A DNA stretch of 64,000 bases, taken from assembly GCA_010909165.1 (NCBI GenBank), contig MU008169.1, positions 1,984,001 through 2,048,000 on the forward strand, in the 5' to 3' direction. Source of the stretch: Anthoceros angustus. Its lineage: Eukaryota > Streptophyta > Anthocerotopsida > Anthocerotales > Anthocerotaceae. Positions 54,401 to 64,000 of this stretch are shown piece after piece (the first letter of the stretch is position 1; every line of letters starts with the position of its first letter). The notes under the pieces are model-generated. The model ran no database searches, was not told the DNA's origin, and worked only from the letters and a program-made list of their open reading frames with translations. The position numbers and the translations under genes were made by a program.

Positions 54401-56413
54401 TTAAGCTGCATCTGCAGCAGCCACCTCGGCGACAAACTCTGCTGCAACAGGAGGGGGATTTGCTTCTCCAGCCTCCACTGCGTCCAACTTTGAGTTATCA
54501 AGCTTCACCGCTGCAGTTTCTTGCTTCAAGACATTACCAACCTCCACGATGCCAAGGTCATCTTCAGCCACCTCCACGATGCCTAACTCCGGTTCTGTGA
54601 TGCTCAGTTCCGGTTCGGAGATGGTCAGTCCCAGGTCTGTCACCTCGACGATCCCCAGCTCGGGCTCCGCAAGCTTAACATTAGCCTGGCTAGACCCGAC
54701 AGGCTCTACAATGCCATCGTTCTGCTTCTCAACATCCTGAGTCTGGAGTTCATGAGTTCCTTGTGGAACCTCCAGACCACTACCATCCTTGGCTGGGCCC
54801 TTGCCGTTTCCCACCTTCTCAGACCGCAGTGGTGGAAACTCCAAAAAGGTACTGCTTATATTATCGGCGTCTGGCACCTCCAAAATGCCAAGTTCCTCTT
54901 CTACCCCACCGTCAATGCTTACATTGTGACCATTGCCGTGTTCACCCTCGGCAGCATCTCCTCCACCCTCACTTCCACCAAAAGCATTCACAGCTGCTCC
55001 GTTGACTGCATCCGCAACCCTAGCCTTAAAAAGGCCAGCATCTCCCTGGTCCGCCTTCTTCTCTCTGGCCTCCCTTGCCTCCACTTGGAGGGCCAAAAAC
55101 TTATCCTTAGCCACCTTCACATCCTCTAGGCTCTTGGTAACATCCCCAATAGTCGAAGGAGGTGACAATTTGATTTTGGCAAACGAGGACAATGCGTCTA
55201 CCGACAGTGTGATCCTCTCCTTGTCCTTGTTCCTGAGAGGGGCTGGCGCTCTTGTCTTCTTCCCCTTTCCTTTGCCTCCTCCACAGCCTGCGAACCATCC
55301 ATCTAGGTCGCCATCACTCTTCTTGGAGGACACCACCATCCCTACAGGTGCAGCAAAGTCGGCTTGAACGGCTGACGACGTCAAGTGACTCTCCCCCGCC
55401 GGTGTAACATACTTCTGTAAGTATGAGGAAAGCTGATCACAAAGAATAAGCTCGTCTGTGAAAGGCTCCACAAAGTTTTCGAGCTCCTTCTGTTTCCTGA
55501 AGGCCTCCCTTTCCTTCCTTTCTGCCTCACGCTTTTCGTAATTCCTCTTCCTGTCAGCAAACTGCTGGTCTTTGAACTCCCTCTCCCGCTGCCAGTATTC
55601 GTCCTCTTTCACCCTGTGCTCATGCCTGAGCACCCTAATTTCTTCCGCAAGGGCCTTTGTCTTCTCATAGGCACTCTTTCTCTCTTCGTGCAGGAGAGGA
55701 ACTTCAGCACCCTCAGCAGTCTCTTTCTGCTTGATTTCCGTCAGGACCTTCTTCTGAAGCTCCTGCTTCTCCTTCACTTCGTTCAACAACTCGTTGAATG
55801 AGTTGATCTTCTCGAGATACCCTGATCGAGACCCTTCGTCCTCGTTAATGTGCTCCAGCAGCTCATTATACTGGTTAACAGATTCCCTCGACTTGGTCAG
55901 CTCCTTGATCTGCTGAATGAGCTTCTTCTCTTCGGAGAGGGTCAAGGAGGTGTGAGACATCTTGTACTCCAGCCTCTTGACCTCCTCATCTACCTGGTCC
56001 AACTTGACAAACTGCAGCTTGTCCCGCATGGCTCGTGCCTCTCCCCTCATCTGCTCCCTCGCCTTATTAGCCAGCTCCAATTCATCCCGGACAGCTTTCT
56101 TCTGGTCCACCAGAGACCGGAACTCGTTGTTCAATTCGCTCTGCCGGCTGCGAGCTTCCGCAACCTTCTGGCTGATTGCATGCTTGTTCTCGTGTTTGCT
56201 CTGCAAGGCCTTGTTGATCTCAGTAATCCTCGCTTGCAACGCCGCAACTGCCGCCTTTTTCTTCTCCACTTCCTGCTCCAGCGCCGCCTTGTCAGGACGT
56301 TCAAGCCTCTTGACTCGCTGCGTGCCGCTCTTCACCACCTTCCCAGCAGCGCCCGAATCTGGCGCTTCCGCGGCCGCTGCCACCACCACCGGCGCTTCCC
56401 TCAGTCCCACCAT
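54401..56413 (-). CDS. BFR1-like coiled-coil protein (nuclear segregation protein family)
   Basis: A single uninterrupted frame of 670 aa from ATG 56413 to TAA 54401. Yeast Bfr1 is a polysome- and ER-associated mRNP protein; plant members are long coiled-coil proteins of unclear role. Residues about 33-330 are nearly continuous coiled coil, beginning with the family start 'VKRLERPDKAALEQEVEKKK' and including 'RLEYKMSHTSLTLSEEKKLIQQIKEL'. A region rich in K/E/R ('REREFKDQQFADRKRNYEKREAERKEREAFRKQKE') follows. The C-terminal third is acidic, with imperfect repeats of ELGIVEV, and disordered. No membrane span or signal peptide. Being intronless is notable next to its intron-rich neighbours. Confidence 0.88.
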   Translation of the reverse strand: MVGLREAPVVVAAAAEAPDSGAAGKVVKSGTQRVKRLERPDKAALEQEVEKKKAAVAALQARITEINKALQSKHENKHAISQKVAEARSRQSELNNEFRSLVDQKKAVRDELELANKAREQMRGEARAMRDKLQFVKLDQVDEEVKRLEYKMSHTSLTLSEEKKLIQQIKELTKSRESVNQYNELLEHINEDEGSRSGYLEKINSFNELLNEVKEKQELQKKVLTEIKQKETAEGAEVPLLHEERKSAYEKTKALAEEIRVLRHEHRVKEDEYWQREREFKDQQFADRKRNYEKREAERKEREAFRKQKELENFVEPFTDELILCDQLSSYLQKYVTPAGESHLTSSAVQADFAAPVGMVVSSKKSDGDLDGWFAGCGGGKGKGKKTRAPAPLRNKDKERITLSVDALSSFAKIKLSPPSTIGDVTKSLEDVKVAKDKFLALQVEAREAREKKADQGDAGLFKARVADAVNGAAVNAFGGSEGGGDAAEGEHGNGHNVSIDGGVEEELGILEVPDADNISSTFLEFPPLRSEKVGNGKGPAKDGSGLEVPQGTHELQTQDVEKQNDGIVEPVGSSQANVKLAEPELGIVEVTDLGLTISEPELSITEPELGIVEVAEDDLGIVEVGNVLKQETAAVKLDNSKLDAVEAGEANPPPVAAEFVAEVAAADAA

Positions 56414-56930
56414 GTTGACCACGGATGCCGCACCTCACACAAGCTCAGATCTGGCAATCCTGCACCTCCTACTCACAATCCCGCTGGTCCTCCTAGCAAA
56501 AAACAAGCTTTGAAGCTCCTGCGACCTGTAACATAACCTAGCACCAATGCATGCGAGTTGGAAAGATGCAACTGCTCACGGAATTCTGGACATCTGACTC
56601 CGATCCCCTCCCGCTGCTACCTCTGCAGCTCAGGGAAGGCTCTGCCAAGCGCTCCGGATTCCGGAGCTGGTTTCCGAGTCCTGGCAATCGGTAGTGGCAC
56701 AATCCACCGGAGCAGGCCTCACAGAGAGCAGAGAGGAGAAGAGAGCGAATACATGATGTGAAACACGCACAGCAGTTTCTAATTCTGTACCTCGTGCTGA
56801 CAAACGTAGGATCTTTACGATGAGTTCAGTAGAATTTGCGAAAATTGTTGCCCCTACTTCGCTCATCTGATTTTGTTTAGCGACGAAAGCCAAGTTTTTT
56901 TACAGACCCGGTTTAAAGGCTGTGGGTGCT
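56414..56930. promoter_or_regulatory. 5' UTR and promoter region of BFR1-like gene
   Basis: Mixed-composition sequence upstream of the ATG, probably 5' UTR with a possible leader intron. After 56930 the composition changes to AT-rich repeats. No TATA box was identified with confidence. Confidence 0.45.
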
Positions 56931-58380
56931 AATTCCGGTCGGTGGTCCGCCCGAGACGGGTACCCTCTACATATACAAAGATTTTTCGGGCACTTATGCT
57001 TCTCAATTTCTCTTACTCAGGTAGTATTTTTTTTCTACTAAAGTTAGTAACGTATCTCATCTACAATAAATATTTATTTAAAATAATATAATTATTTTAA
57101 AATTTTATATAAATATACATTCTCAGACCAAACCCTAAACTTTTGAAGACATATCCGAAAAAAAATTAAAGATGGTCTCTAATAAGTACAAACTTATATC
57201 TAGGAAAGAAAAATGATCTATCTTTTGAGAGATATAGATATGTAATATAAATTAGTAAGATGTACGAGACCTAAATAGAGTAAACAAGATATCATGTAAC
57301 CCAAAATTTAAGATGGTGTCTAATAAATACATATTAATATCTTTAAAATAATTATCATGTTATATAGATTAGTAAGATATACAAGACCTAAACAAAAGTA
57401 AATAAGATAAAACCCGCTACATACAGGAGGTCGAAAGCTACTACGTTACATCACATACTTCATGACTAACTTTTGTTACTAGAGTTGAAAGTTGAACATG
57501 ATTTATGATACCTAGCAATGATGTTACTAATACTTATGGTAATTGTTTTAAAGGTGTGTCCAAATAGCTTAGGTCAAATGAACACACCTTGATAAGAACA
57601 TGGCTGTTAAGTATTGTGCTCTTGTTGGAGACCATGGCCCGAAGGTCTTCATTACCCGTAGGCCACAAAGGTCAAGAACAATAGGGAATAGTCTACCACA
57701 AAGGTCAGACCATAGCCTAAAGGTCTTCATAACCACCAGGTCACAAAGGCCAAGAACAATGGGGAATAGTCGACTCATTAAGCAAGCAAGCTGAAGTGGG
57801 AGGTTGTTCGTGAGAATTTCAAAAGCCGAGGGTTCAACAAAAAGAGCAATTTAAAGGACCAATAGCAACCCAGATCCGAGAGAGCCAAAGGCTCAAAGGT
57901 CTTCACATAGTTCTTTTTGGTGGTGGTCCAAGAAGATTCCTTAACCAAGGTCCTCTTACAAACTCATGGCACTCTTCAAGGAAGCATGTGTATGTTGTTC
58001 AGATGTATCATAATTTAGAATAAAAAATTATTAGATATTTTATAAAATAAATATTACTATATTTAAAATAAAATAAATTAGTCTATAAAAATATTATTTA
58101 TTAGATTGAAAATTTAAATATTATACATGATCGAAATCAAACTCACAATCCTCGAGACTATATCACACCTAGAGCTATATATGTAGTGCTATGGGATCTC
58201 AATAGTATTGAGTAAGATAGTATAGCATACCTCTCCAACTAGCTTGTGTTTAGGTGTAGTATACCTTCCTACCGGTTAGCTTGTGCTTAGGTATAACCTA
58301 CTCTGCTGCCGTTTAGCATGTGTTTACGTGTAGTATACTCCTTAGTTGTTTAGCTTGTGTTTTGTAAGAGCGCAGGGTGC
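56931..58380. repeat. AT-rich intergenic region with three tandem repeat sets
   Basis: 57170-57300 and 57310-57410 are direct copies ('aagatggt.tctaataa', 'attagtaagat.tac.agacctaaa'). 57555-57625 is a third member of the dispersed repeat at 6.9 and 19.9 kb. 57629-57695 and 57700-57775 repeat 'aaggtcttcat.acc' and 'ccacaaaggtca' units ending in 'aagaacaat.gggaatagtc'. 58222-58370 holds four units of about 45 bp around 'tagcttgtgtttaggtgtagtatac'. No gene. Confidence 0.75.
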
Positions 58381-60470
58381 AAATGCCAATGATCGGGCTA
58401 GTGAGCTGCTCCTCCGAGTTTGTCGGTTTCATGTGTTGTTTGAGAAGCTTTGGTTGCACTGCTGGTAGCAGATACCAGGTTAGCCCCTGCAGAGTTACCC
58501 AAGTACTTCCCATGTGAGGATGTGAGCGAGAGATGATTGACGAGAGTATGTGCAGGTGGCTCCGTGCCCATCTCATTGTCGACTTCGTGAGTGGGTTTTT
58601 CATATTGCAGAAGCTTGCATTGGGGTTGTGGCCTGATAGTGTTTTTGCCTCGTGCAATGTGCAAGTAGCTGGTGCTGGATTGCCATGGATACAGGTTGTC
58701 GAATTCCACCTTGTGGAGATGTTGAGGTTGTTTCTGCAGTCCACGACAGACGTCAACTATTCAAATGGGTAGTATGACTACCTTCTTTGCAATGATCCTG
58801 TGCCAGTGGTCTGGATCGCAGGTGGTTTCCTTGTGTTGATACCTCAAACCTGTGGTATCAACGGTATGAAGGAAACCATCTGCAATGTGGATCACAGCCA
58901 CAAGGTCCTTGCATCGAAGGTAGTCACAGAATACCACCCCTTGGAATAGGAGGCGAGTGTCGTTTGGATGCAGGAGGTGCCTCACCATCTGCGTGGGGTG
59001 GAGCTCAGCTGTCTGTATCCATGCAATGCAATCCACCACCGTCGTCCTGCACATTGCGTGTGGCATAGCAGACTATGAGGTCAGAACTGGGCAGCACAGG
59101 CTTCTGCAATCTGAATTGCTCGGAGTCTGAGAGGGAAGCAGCTTCATGCACAGATTATAGAACACCACGAACAGAGTGCACTCCTGCTCACAAGTCCTGC
59201 TACTGTAACAGGACATGTTTGCCTCACATTGGCACTGGATCGGCAGTCGAATGTCGTACATTAAGACCAAGCTAACTGCTTGCTCTGACCAAACTTTCGT
59301 TCCACACTTGCTCCACCTGCAAAAGCATTTTCCATGCTCCCCTATAATATTTCGTTCGAAGCAGCTCAAGATGCTGTACTCGCATGTTAATGCACAATTG
59401 CCATCTGTGAAAATCATGGAAGAAATAAGAGCTCACAGAAGGAAGCCTCTCTCATACGTTGACATGAGATTCCCACAGACCCTTACTTCCATCCCCAGCA
59501 TATGACGTTTTCCATCTAAAGTTTTGCTCGACAAGCCTTGAGCTCATGGTGCAACCAGCAATCACCACGAAAGTACGTGGCTCCCTAGTCCGGGCCCATC
59601 TCAATCCATCTATAAGTTCCATCGGATTGTCAAACGACGGGGTGCCCACACTGCACATGCCTGCAAGAGACACGCAAATTTGTGAACCATGACATGATAC
59701 AATCTTAACTCGTACCAAGGGGACGAGCTCAAGCATCGTGATCATCGTCAAACCTTCTCACAAGTTGCATTGCTTAACACCAGTAAAACACATCAGCCTA
59801 CAATGCACGTATGTTGGTAGCAGTTCCATGGAATAAACCGTTCAAAGTCCAAAACTGCAGATGATCATGACCGGCATGCAATAGTCTGGAGGATCTGATG
59901 CATGTGCAGCCGCGCGCCAGTGAAGCATGACATGGTATCCACATTTATAACAAGGAACGACGACAGTGTCTCCTCTTCCATGATCCAACTCATGGGTAGC
60001 CAGCTCATGATGGTTCAATGCTGGCGGACCTTGCAAATGTCGAGAAGACAGTAACCAATGCTCATGAATCATACTTGCTCAGCACACTGTTGGCTACAAG
60101 CACGTCAGATTGATGTCCTCGCTCTTTGATTTTCGCATGAAGCCGCATTGCCACGGCACCCAAACTTTCACATGCCTTGCTGAGAGTACCCTGCTATGGC
60201 ATTTCCTCTTCTTTACTGTGCCATGAGAGCAGAGGGCATGGCTTTGCCCGATTTGCTCACATTTATTTGCCGGCTGCAGCCATGTGCAAGTTCGGGCACC
60301 ATTTCATTAGAATATTATCAGTGTAGGTTCCTTTCGAATGTGCGGCCGGGTATTTAGCGCGACGACAGGCAGTCTCTCCATGTCGCTTTTGGGGCAGGTC
60401 TTTTGGCCATGGAGCGCCAGCGGCTTTTCTAAAAACTTGGACCCTCTCGGCCCAATTTTGGCCTTTCACT
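58381..60470 (-). pseudogene. Unassigned region with probable decayed PPR sequence
   Basis: No intact gene. At 60080-60240 the minus strand resembles, in broken frames, the spacer between PPR motifs seen at 61.8-62.4 kb: the forward words 'gctacaagcacgtcagatt', 'tcatgtccc/gatgtcct' and 'ccaatgctcatgaa' recur at 63825-63905 and as reverse complements near 62260-62300. 58380-60080 has scattered minus-strand frames up to 114 codons without recognisable domains. Identity is weak. Confidence 0.3.
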
Positions 60471-60501
60471 TCCTTATTCAAAATAGTAGCATTTTGGAGA
60501 A

Positions 60502-60729
60502 TTGAGAGGAATGCTTCTGAGTGTCCCTAGATCGGCTAGGGACCTCTTACTCCTTCTAGCTAGGGAGGCCATGCCTTTTTTTTCTTCGTTTGTCGCAGAC
60601 GAGTTTCGGGGTTGCAGGCTTCTCTCTAAGAGAAGCATTATGGGCAGGTGTTGCCGGGTCTTCTTCCAGATTCTTCTATTCCTCATCTCGCTAGAGCTCG
60701 CCTTCGTTCTTGCTCAGGGAAGGGTGTAG
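60502..60729 (+). CDS. Hypothetical 75-aa ORF ending in a signal-anchor-like segment
   Basis: The last 30 residues (from an internal ATG, 'MGRCCRVFFQILLFLISLELAFVLAQG') look like a secretory signal peptide. The frame then stops and a retroelement relic begins at about 60850. It may be the first exon of a gene cut by the insertion, or chance. Not recognised. Confidence 0.2.
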   Translation: MRGMLLSVPRSARDLLLLLAREAMPFFSSFVADEFRGCRLLSKRSIMGRCCRVFFQILLFLISLELAFVLAQGRV

Positions 60730-60859
60730 GTTCCTGGCTCCTGGCCCGCCATTGCATCCAGGTGTTCTGAATCGCATCAGCTTCTTTTCCTACTGCGATA
60801 AGGTTTCGCCTGGTCTGGTGCAACCACTAGCCTATTCTCTTCCTACTGTGAGGCCTCCA

Positions 60860-61568
60860 TCGACGACCCTGGGGCCCATTTAGCGCGTTGTCTAATCATG
60901 GGTGGACAACATATTGCTACACACGACGCCGTTCGAGACGTCATGTTCTCGATGGCCGAGGAAAGCGGTTTCTTACCTTTCAAGGAGTGGCAATATATTT
61001 TGCTCAATGGCGTCTCTATCATAGCTGACCTTTTCCTGATGTGGGGGGACGAGGTCTCGGTTGCGGACATGGTTGTCACTGACCCAACCAAAGATTCTGC
61101 TAGCGACCATGTCATCATCAACCCTCCAGGTTGGGCAGCGGAAGGGAGCGCAAACTAAAAAAATTTAGAAGTACAGCCCATACAGCAAGGTAACATTTTC
61201 ATCCCCCTTGCCATTGAAACCCATGGGGCCTTGGGTAAGGTTTTTTCTCGTGTGCAAGGGCCTACCACAACGACACGGGCAGGGTTGGCCTCCCCTTTCT
61301 TGTGTCATGGCATATTTCAGGCTAACAGGTTTCCATCGCCCTGCAAAGCACATTGGCCAGCGCCATCTTTAAGACGATCATGAATGCTGGAGACACGGCA
61401 TCGGCGGCACCAGTGGTAAATAGGCCCCCTATTTGAGACAACGACATCTTGGGGACGGTTGGGGGTTATATGGTAGATTAGTGGCTGGCCGGGTGCCTCG
61501 TGGGTTGTCCCCTTTCGACCTTGGGGTAGATAAGATTTCCCATCTAGTTCCTTTTATAAAGTCTCCAC
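60860..61568 (+). mobile_element. Non-LTR retroelement 3' end, plus strand
   Basis: The frame at 60898-61158 reads 'GGQHIATHDAVRDVMFSMAEESGFLPFKEWQYILLNGVSI', 'GDEVSVADMVVTDPTKDSASDHVIINPPGWAAEG', continuing after a stop with 'FIPLAIETHGALGKVFSR'. It is the same protein region as 26250-25700 (minus), about 65% alike by eye. The copy ends with the shared tail 'gtagataagatttcccatc' and 'tataaagtctcc' at 61530-61567. Confidence 0.75.
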
Positions 61569-61779
61569 ATTGCTTTTCATTAGAGAATGGAAAGGTTTAC
61601 TTCATGCAGAGATAGAACAATTGGACATGCACCTGATCTCGCTGAATCGAACACTGTAGTATGTGGAACTGCAGCACCCCGGCATTAAAAGGGGAATTAA
61701 GAGCTTCATACTCGGATTGAAAAACGCGTTCAACAGGCATGTGTGTGCGAGTGGATTGGCGAAGGGGCTTCAAGCACAA

Positions 61780-62425
61780 GAGAAAAAGGAAAACTGCAAG
61801 GTCATGTGCTCGTCGCCAGCAGTTTGGTGAACATGTATGCCAAGTGTGGCAGCGTCCAACAGAGCTGAGATAGTGTTTGACGGACTTGGCTAAAAAGACG
61901 TGGTGAGGAAATGTCATGATGGGAGGATATTCCCAGCAGGCCTTGGGGCAGGGAGCCCTTCGTCTCTATGGTCTTGTTATGCTACAAGAAGGCATGGTTG
62001 TACTGTGACATTTCTATGCTCAAATTGAAGAACGCGGACATCAAGCTGTTATGGTGGTAGCCAACAATTTGGTGAACATGTATACAAAGTGCGGCAGATT
62101 GAAGGCTGCTCAGATACTGTTCGATCGACTTAGTAAAAAAACTGTGACGGGGAATCCTATGATAGCAGGGTACTCCCTGCAAGGCATGTCGAGTGTGGGT
62201 GCTGGGGTGCATTGGAGAAGGGGAAAGCGGCTCCATGCAAAAATCAAAGAAGGACGACATGAATCTGACGTGCTTGTAGCCAAGAGTTTGGTGAACATGT
62301 ATGCTGCCAATGTGCCTCAGCTTGGAGGATCCTCCGAGACTTATTTGATAGTCTTGTGGTGAAAGATTTGGTGGCGTGGAATGCCGTGGAGTGTTATCCA
62401 GGCAGCTCCTGCCTCCGAGTTCCCA
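61780..62425 (+). pseudogene. Decayed PPR protein gene fragment
   Basis: Plus-strand frames carry plant PPR motifs: 'GGYSQQALGQGALRLYGLVMLQEG', 'AQIEERGHQAVMVVANNLVNMYTKCGRLKAAQILFDRLSKK', 'PMIAGYSLQGM', 'GKRLHAKIKEGRHESDVLVAKSLVNMYA' and 'LVVKDLVAWNA'. Order and spacing fit a PLS-type PPR tract, which in intact genes binds organelle RNA. At least three frameshifts and stops make it a pseudogene. No C-terminal E/DYW region is visible. Confidence 0.85.
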
Positions 62426-62429
62426 GCAG

Positions 62430-63539
62430 GGGACATGGGGCAGGAAGCCTGTCTTCCCTAAAGTGCCCAATCAAGACGAAGGAGAGATTAATGGATGTTT
62501 TATTTTTAGCGGCACTGCACATGGAACTTTATTAAGGAAAATAACCAGTAATCACATAAGTCCCCTGGTGAGGGGCAACGGGCGGAAACGGTACCAGAGG
62601 CTCCCAACAGCGGCCAACACGCCCAACCCTCAGCACCCTGAACACGGGTGTAGACAACAGGCAGGAGAGGAACAACGACAACTACGCAACTAGCCAAGAC
62701 CCAATAGCGGCAAAGATCTCCGGAACCGGGGCCTTAACCCATTCCTCCTCCTCGGACGAAAGCAAGGTGTGCTGGAGAAGAGTCTTGACCCTAGCAACTT
62801 GAGAAGGTGCCAAAGATCCCTGATTGACACAGATTAGCATCAACGTGCCCACGACAAGCTCAACACTAAGGCCTACTGGTAGGAGAAGCACCATGGATAA
62901 ATGCCCGGGATAAATGCATCAACATAGAGTATGTAGCATCAACGTTTCAGTGACAGGTTCTAAGTGCTCCGCAAGGATGGCGGCCCGTTTCTAGCGTACA
63001 TGGACTGGCACAGTTCACAGTAGGCATCTACAGGCAGACACTTTCAACCTGAGTAGGAAAGGCCAACGGGGACCTTCACAGTCCAGTCCCGGCAGGATGG
63101 TTAAAAGCCCAAGCCCAGAATGCCAAATAAACTGAGACTCACAAGTTACCTCGCGCAGGCAAGTTCGTGGCCCATCCAACAGATCAACGCACAAGCCCAT
63201 GTTCTCCCAGAGCGGCAACGGCAGCCGTCCGAAACATAATTCACATGCTGATCAGGCTTCACAGCAGCTGGCCTCATGTCCGAACACAGCTCAAACTCAC
63301 GGAAAACGCGTCAGTGCACCTCGATCACAGGCTCAGTTTGCCAGGGGAATATAGGAGCATTGCAACGTGACGATCTCATGACCAACCTGCACCAGCAGCA
63401 ATTTACCTGTGGTCGCGCAATCACCCAGGCGCACTTTTAGCAGACCAGCTGTCGGCCACAGCAGCATAGTCGAGCAACAGACAATCAGTATTAATCCATC
63501 GATGGCTTCTTTCAAACAGGTCTAGCAAACCCATCATAC
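62430..63539 (-). other. Unassigned region with one acidic minus-strand ORF
   Basis: The only notable frame is 62894-62682 (70 codons, minus), with a hydrophobic start and 'VARVKTLLQHTLLSSEEEEWVKAPVPEIFAAIGSW'. About 150 bp after its stop the minus strand reads 'ccttaataaagttcc', a good polyadenylation signal, so this could be a terminal exon or the end of a transposon ORF. I do not recognise it. 62900-63540 shows nothing I can name. Confidence 0.3.
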
Positions 63540-63977
63540 TCTTCAAAAGTGTCATTTGCCACCGCAAGCAGCCAGTGGCAGGAATCCGCACCCGACACAA
63601 CATATATGTGGAAGGATTTTTTGTGCGATGCCTACAAACATATCTGCTTCAAGACCTCGTTGTTCAATAGCAGTGTGAGGCTCCGTCCCCTTGTCGAATG
63701 CCTGTGTGCCCCCAGTTGCAGATGTCAAACTGTTGGATACAAATCGACCAGCTTCATGTCCTTGTTCTGTAGTCGGGGCATAACTCTGAGCATCCTCCAA
63801 GCTGAGACACATGTTCACCAAACTGTTGCCATACAAGCACGTCAGATTCATGTCCCGGGTTGTTTGACTTTCCCACGAAGCTGCTTTCCCTTCTCCAATG
63901 CCCAGCACCCACACTTTCACATGCCATGCTGTGAGTACGGTACTATCATGGCATTTCCCGTCACCATAGTTTTCTGA
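63540..63977 (-). pseudogene. Decayed PPR fragment, minus strand
   Basis: In broken minus-strand frames from 63977: 'TMVTGNAMIVPYSQHGM', 'GCWALEKGKQLRGKV' and 'ATVW.TCVSAWRMLR', which follow the same order as the plus-strand PPR relic at 62140-62320. The two look like related copies in opposite orientation. The fragment may continue beyond the window. Confidence 0.6.
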
Positions 63978-64000
63978 ACAAGTCCATCACAGAGTATCTG

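Noticed and set aside
55850-56536. Plus-strand 228-codon ORF
   Set aside because: Antisense of the BFR1-like coiled-coil gene; Leu-rich translation is the mirror of Lys/Glu codons.

Overview
This is a nuclear genome segment from a land plant. Coding regions are split by short introns (about 50-250 bp), spliced models match plant protein families, and a cilium gene (CFAP298-like) is present. A plant that keeps cilium genes must have flagellated sperm. Together with very short introns, decayed PPR genes and dense local duplications, this suggests a lycophyte such as Selaginella. The genus is inferred from gene style and was not tested.

Layout. 1-8.1 kb has no confidently assignable gene. It holds a 7-mer repeat, a large foldback element, several minisatellites and one small hypothetical gene. 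8.1-14.6 kb is a compact gene island: a patatin-like lipase (+), SKA1 (-) whose stop codon lies 19 bp from the lipase stop, and APC8/CDC23 (-). 14.6-18.3 kb holds tandem segmental copies of the APC8 5' part and of a retroelement relic. 18.3-25.5 kb is AT-rich, with three copies (two clearly broken, one nearly complete) of a gene with two A20 fingers and one AN1 finger. 25.5-44.3 kb is a retroelement nest: minus-strand non-LTR reverse transcriptase relics, a very GC-rich repeat family with a 773-bp duplication (26.3-35.2 kb), and multi-copy blocks of the same relics.

44.8-56.4 kb is a second gene island: CFAP298 (-) head to head with ICln (+), TSEN54 (-), a C-type lectin receptor-like kinase (+) with an internal 1.7-kb tandem duplication, and a BFR1-like coiled-coil gene (-). 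56.5-64 kb is mostly AT-rich repeats, PPR relics on both strands and another retroelement 3' end.

Exon structures for eight genes were built by hand from reading-frame continuity, splice signals and remembered family sequences. Phase was checked arithmetically for the seven spliced genes; the BFR1-like gene is a single open frame. The two islands carry housekeeping functions: cell division (SKA1, APC8), tRNA splicing (TSEN54), snRNP assembly (ICln) and cilia (CFAP298). They do not form a pathway or operon. I found no RNA gene, CRISPR array or clearly novel multi-gene system. The most unusual items are the internal duplication of the lectin kinase, two GC-AG introns, the shared 3' hairpin of the retroelement family, and copy differences concentrated at CCGG/CTG sites and homopolymers, which look technical.
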